Positions 62,530 through 64,000 of a stretch of DNA of 64,000 bases are shown one piece after another. The position numbers and the translations under genes were made by a program. Each line of letters starts with the position of its first letter. Positions within the stretch are counted from its first letter, which is position 1. Source of the DNA: Eubacteriaceae bacterium (GTDB lineage: Bacteria > Bacillota > Clostridia > Lachnospirales > Lachnospiraceae); the NCBI GenBank assembly GCA_902362455.1, contig CABIWJ010000011.1, positions 12,560 through 76,559 on the forward strand, in the 5' to 3' direction. The notes beneath the pieces were generated by a model that worked only from the letters and a program-made list of their open reading frames with translations, made no database searches and was not told where the DNA came from.

Positions 62530-62716
62530 TTACCTTTTTAATCTATCTTCTAATGGTAAACCATCTTCGCATGGCATATATGAAACTAGGTTGCTAATTT
62601 CTTCTGTATATTCAAACTCTTCATATACATCTTCTATTTAATAAAGTTATTTCATATAGTTTATAAATTGTGAAATCACCTTGTTCTAAAATCATATTAT
62701 TACCTTGACTTATCAT
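62530..62716 (-). pseudogene. Frameshifted small gene
   Basis: On the minus strand MISQGNNMILEQGDFTIYKL runs to about LLN, then the frame shifts by one base to EDVYEEFEYTEEISNLVSYM...LEDRLKR and stop. The frame is open upstream to the stop region of the 87-residue gene, so it may once have been its C-terminal continuation or a separate gene. No family is recognised. Confidence 0.45.
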
Positions 62717-62738
62717 ATTCTCTCGTAATCTTATAAAT

Positions 62739-63002
62739 TCATTGAGGTTTTAACCTATCTGTCTCACAAAGTAACATGCGAAACTTAATATTTTCTCTTT
62801 TAGATAATTCTATATATTTTTCAATAAATGAATGATCATTACATACATCTACATAATCTGAATCATACCAAGACTTCTCAATATTTTCACCAAAAAAATC
62901 TTCAGATAATTCCGGAAAAATATTGTTCAAATACCAATTATCCCCTTCAACGCCTTTATAGTCTCTATTATCATCACGCTGAAAAATAATACCATTAATC
63001 AT
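62739..63002 (-). CDS. Small uncharacterised protein, possibly truncated
   Basis: 87 residues: MINGIIFQRDDNRDYKGVEGDNWYLNNIFPEL... ending RENIKFRMLLCETDRLKPQ. The N-terminal helix-strand layout and the terminal MLLCET strand look like the first part of a longer domain. The stop is followed by an open frame of the adjacent pseudogene, so truncation is possible. GGAG is 11 bases upstream. Confidence 0.55.
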   Translation of the reverse strand: MINGIIFQRDDNRDYKGVEGDNWYLNNIFPELSEDFFGENIEKSWYDSDYVDVCNDHSFIEKYIELSKRENIKFRMLLCETDRLKPQ

Positions 63003-63078
63003 AGGATAATTTTCTCCAAATAATATATTTTATCTATATTCATATATCAGGTTGAAACGTTATAAAAATACTTAACGG

Positions 63079-63759
63079 CTACAAATATATCATACAATTT
63101 TTATCAGATAATTTTTTTATATTTTCTTCTTTTGTTATAGGAAAAATAACAACACAACCTTCATCTATCAACACATTAACTGTCTGAGATAGTTGTTCCC
63201 TTAGGTACTCGATATCACTTGAATTCATCCAAGGACAACAAAATATCCTTTTCCCATTTGCGTAGCCTATTGCTGCCGAGGCTTTCCATCGTTCAAAACC
63301 TACATAATTAATATTTCTTTCTATTCTTTCTGACGAAATATTAAACATTTTTTGAATTGTCAAAAAATCCTTGTCAATTAGTTGACACCTGACTCCATAT
63401 TCAATTTGTTCTTTTATTGTTTTTTTATTAATCCTAATTCGATTACAAAACAAACTATTAATTCTATATTTATACAAATCATTACCAATATACCAACTAA
63501 TATCTACTAATTCTCCAATATCTTTTTCAATACCATCTATATAAATTTTTCCTTCATAAAATTCAGTATTTCCTGTTATACCACAACTCAATGCAGCTCC
63601 ACCTTCCCCAAACTCACCAATAATGCCATATAGATTTCCTACAGAAAACTCAAAATTCCTTTTCTGTAAACAATCTTGAACAACACCATAACGAAACAAA
63701 TTACAATGTCCTCCAAAAGATACTCCTGAAAAAGTTATTTTTTCCAAAACTGCCACCAC
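63079..63759 (-). CDS. ABC-ATPase-like protein lacking Walker motifs
   Basis: 226 residues. The order of an ABC ATPase can be followed: FEFSVGNLYGIIGEFGEGGAALSCGITG at the Walker A place (no GK-S/T), YEGKIYIDGIEKDI, NINYVGFERWKASAAIGYANGKRIFCCPWMNS at the signature-Walker B place, and a final strand VNVLIDEGCVVIFPITKEENIKKLSDKNCMIYL like the H-loop to D-loop end. The catalytic Lys, signature LSGGQ and Walker B Asp-Glu are all absent. It is not a decayed gene by frame, so it is probably a folded protein with another role. The start is a GTG-like codon after GGTGGTGG; uncertain. Confidence 0.65.
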   Translation of the reverse strand: MVAVLEKITFSGVSFGGHCNLFRYGVVQDCLQKRNFEFSVGNLYGIIGEFGEGGAALSCGITGNTEFYEGKIYIDGIEKDIGELVDISWYIGNDLYKYRINSLFCNRIRINKKTIKEQIEYGVRCQLIDKDFLTIQKMFNISSERIERNINYVGFERWKASAAIGYANGKRIFCCPWMNSSDIEYLREQLSQTVNVLIDEGCVVIFPITKEENIKKLSDKNCMIYL

Positions 63760-64000
63760 CTTTTGTTATTCTAGAATCCTACTTCAATAACATTAGATAT
63801 CGAAATTGGTCCAGGTCTATCACTTACTATTGCTCAATATAATTGAATCACACATAGCTAACCATCATTCTAATTCAGAATTATCAATTACTGTATCATC
63901 ATATAGGACAATTTATGTAAAACGAATTCTTTTGAATTAACTATACATTTCTTCATAAGTTTTTTCTAGTATATATGATTTATTGCCCACCGAAAAAAAT
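63760..64000 (-). other. Stop-interrupted coding traces at the window end
   Basis: On the minus strand short frames such as LYDDTVIDNSELE, WLAMCDSIILSNSK and DRPGPISISNVIEVGF are separated by stops or shifts, as in a decayed gene. No intact gene, promoter or family is recognised, and the region continues beyond the window. Confidence 0.3.

Overview
The window reads as a chromosomal segment of a low-GC, spore-forming, butyrate-producing Firmicute, most likely a Lachnospiraceae member. The grounds are a thl-crt-hbd-bcd cluster, a complete spoIIIAA-AH operon with spoIVB and spo0A, an anaerobic class III ribonucleotide reductase, and a small cysteine-rich HCB-type protein. No rRNA, tRNA or CRISPR array was recognised. 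The species is not claimed.

Layout. 1-3.3 kb: the crotonyl-CoA/butyryl-CoA branch (bcd start, hbd, crt, thl) on the minus strand. 3.5-4.9 kb: small plus-strand genes (Cys-rich protein, a 43-residue candidate, two uncharacterised proteins). 5.1-8.8 kb: a thiamine-thiazole operon thiS-thiF-thiG-thiH-thiE. It is read from a promoter followed by three stacked hairpins, and no TPP riboswitch could be seen. 9-16.9 kb: peptidase, cytoplasmic alpha-amylase, BirA, a DUF1292 protein, CmpB-like membrane protein, HD hydrolase, glycogen synthase. 17-37 kb: the conserved clostridial/bacillar block spo0A ... spoIVB-recN-argR-nadK-tlyA-dxs-ispA-xseB-xseA-nusB-asp23-spoIIIAH...AA. It is interrupted between spoIVB and spo0A by a binding-protein lipoprotein and a membrane hybrid histidine kinase. 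37-40 kb and 50-53.7 kb: two paralogous TrpXYZ-type ABC transporters; only the second has a T-box leader, whose specifier reads UGG (Trp). 40-50 kb: CapA-like protein, a large TPR-GGDEF protein, nrdD with paired NrdR-like boxes, and a REC-GGDEF-EAL-PAS-REC protein. 53.7-56.7 kb: GH25 muramidase-like protein, a 12-copy heptamer repeat and a Dus enzyme.

56.8-64 kb is accessory DNA. It is a same-strand array of small AT-rich genes, some resembling polymorphic-toxin immunity proteins (Imm40-like, SMI1/KNR4, DUF6984-like) and one resembling an ABC ATPase that has lost its Walker A lysine. Between them lie decayed pieces: an IS66 transposase, an ADP-ribosylglycohydrolase tip and frameshifted small genes. 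No toxin is visible in the window.

Two families of hairpin-forming intergenic repeats recur. Family A lies before thiH, nrdD, the second trp ATPase gene and dus. Family B lies before thiS and after the 4.9 kb gene. Most copies end in a conserved AGAAATGAGGAT-type tail that supplies the Shine-Dalgarno sequence of the next gene. The two most interesting points are the candidate sporulation-input kinase module, with Spo0A-box-like sites in front of both it and spo0A, and these repeat elements acting as ready-made 5' leaders. Many starts were moved from the longest open frame to the Shine-Dalgarno-supported codon, including a predicted ATT start for spoIIIAF.
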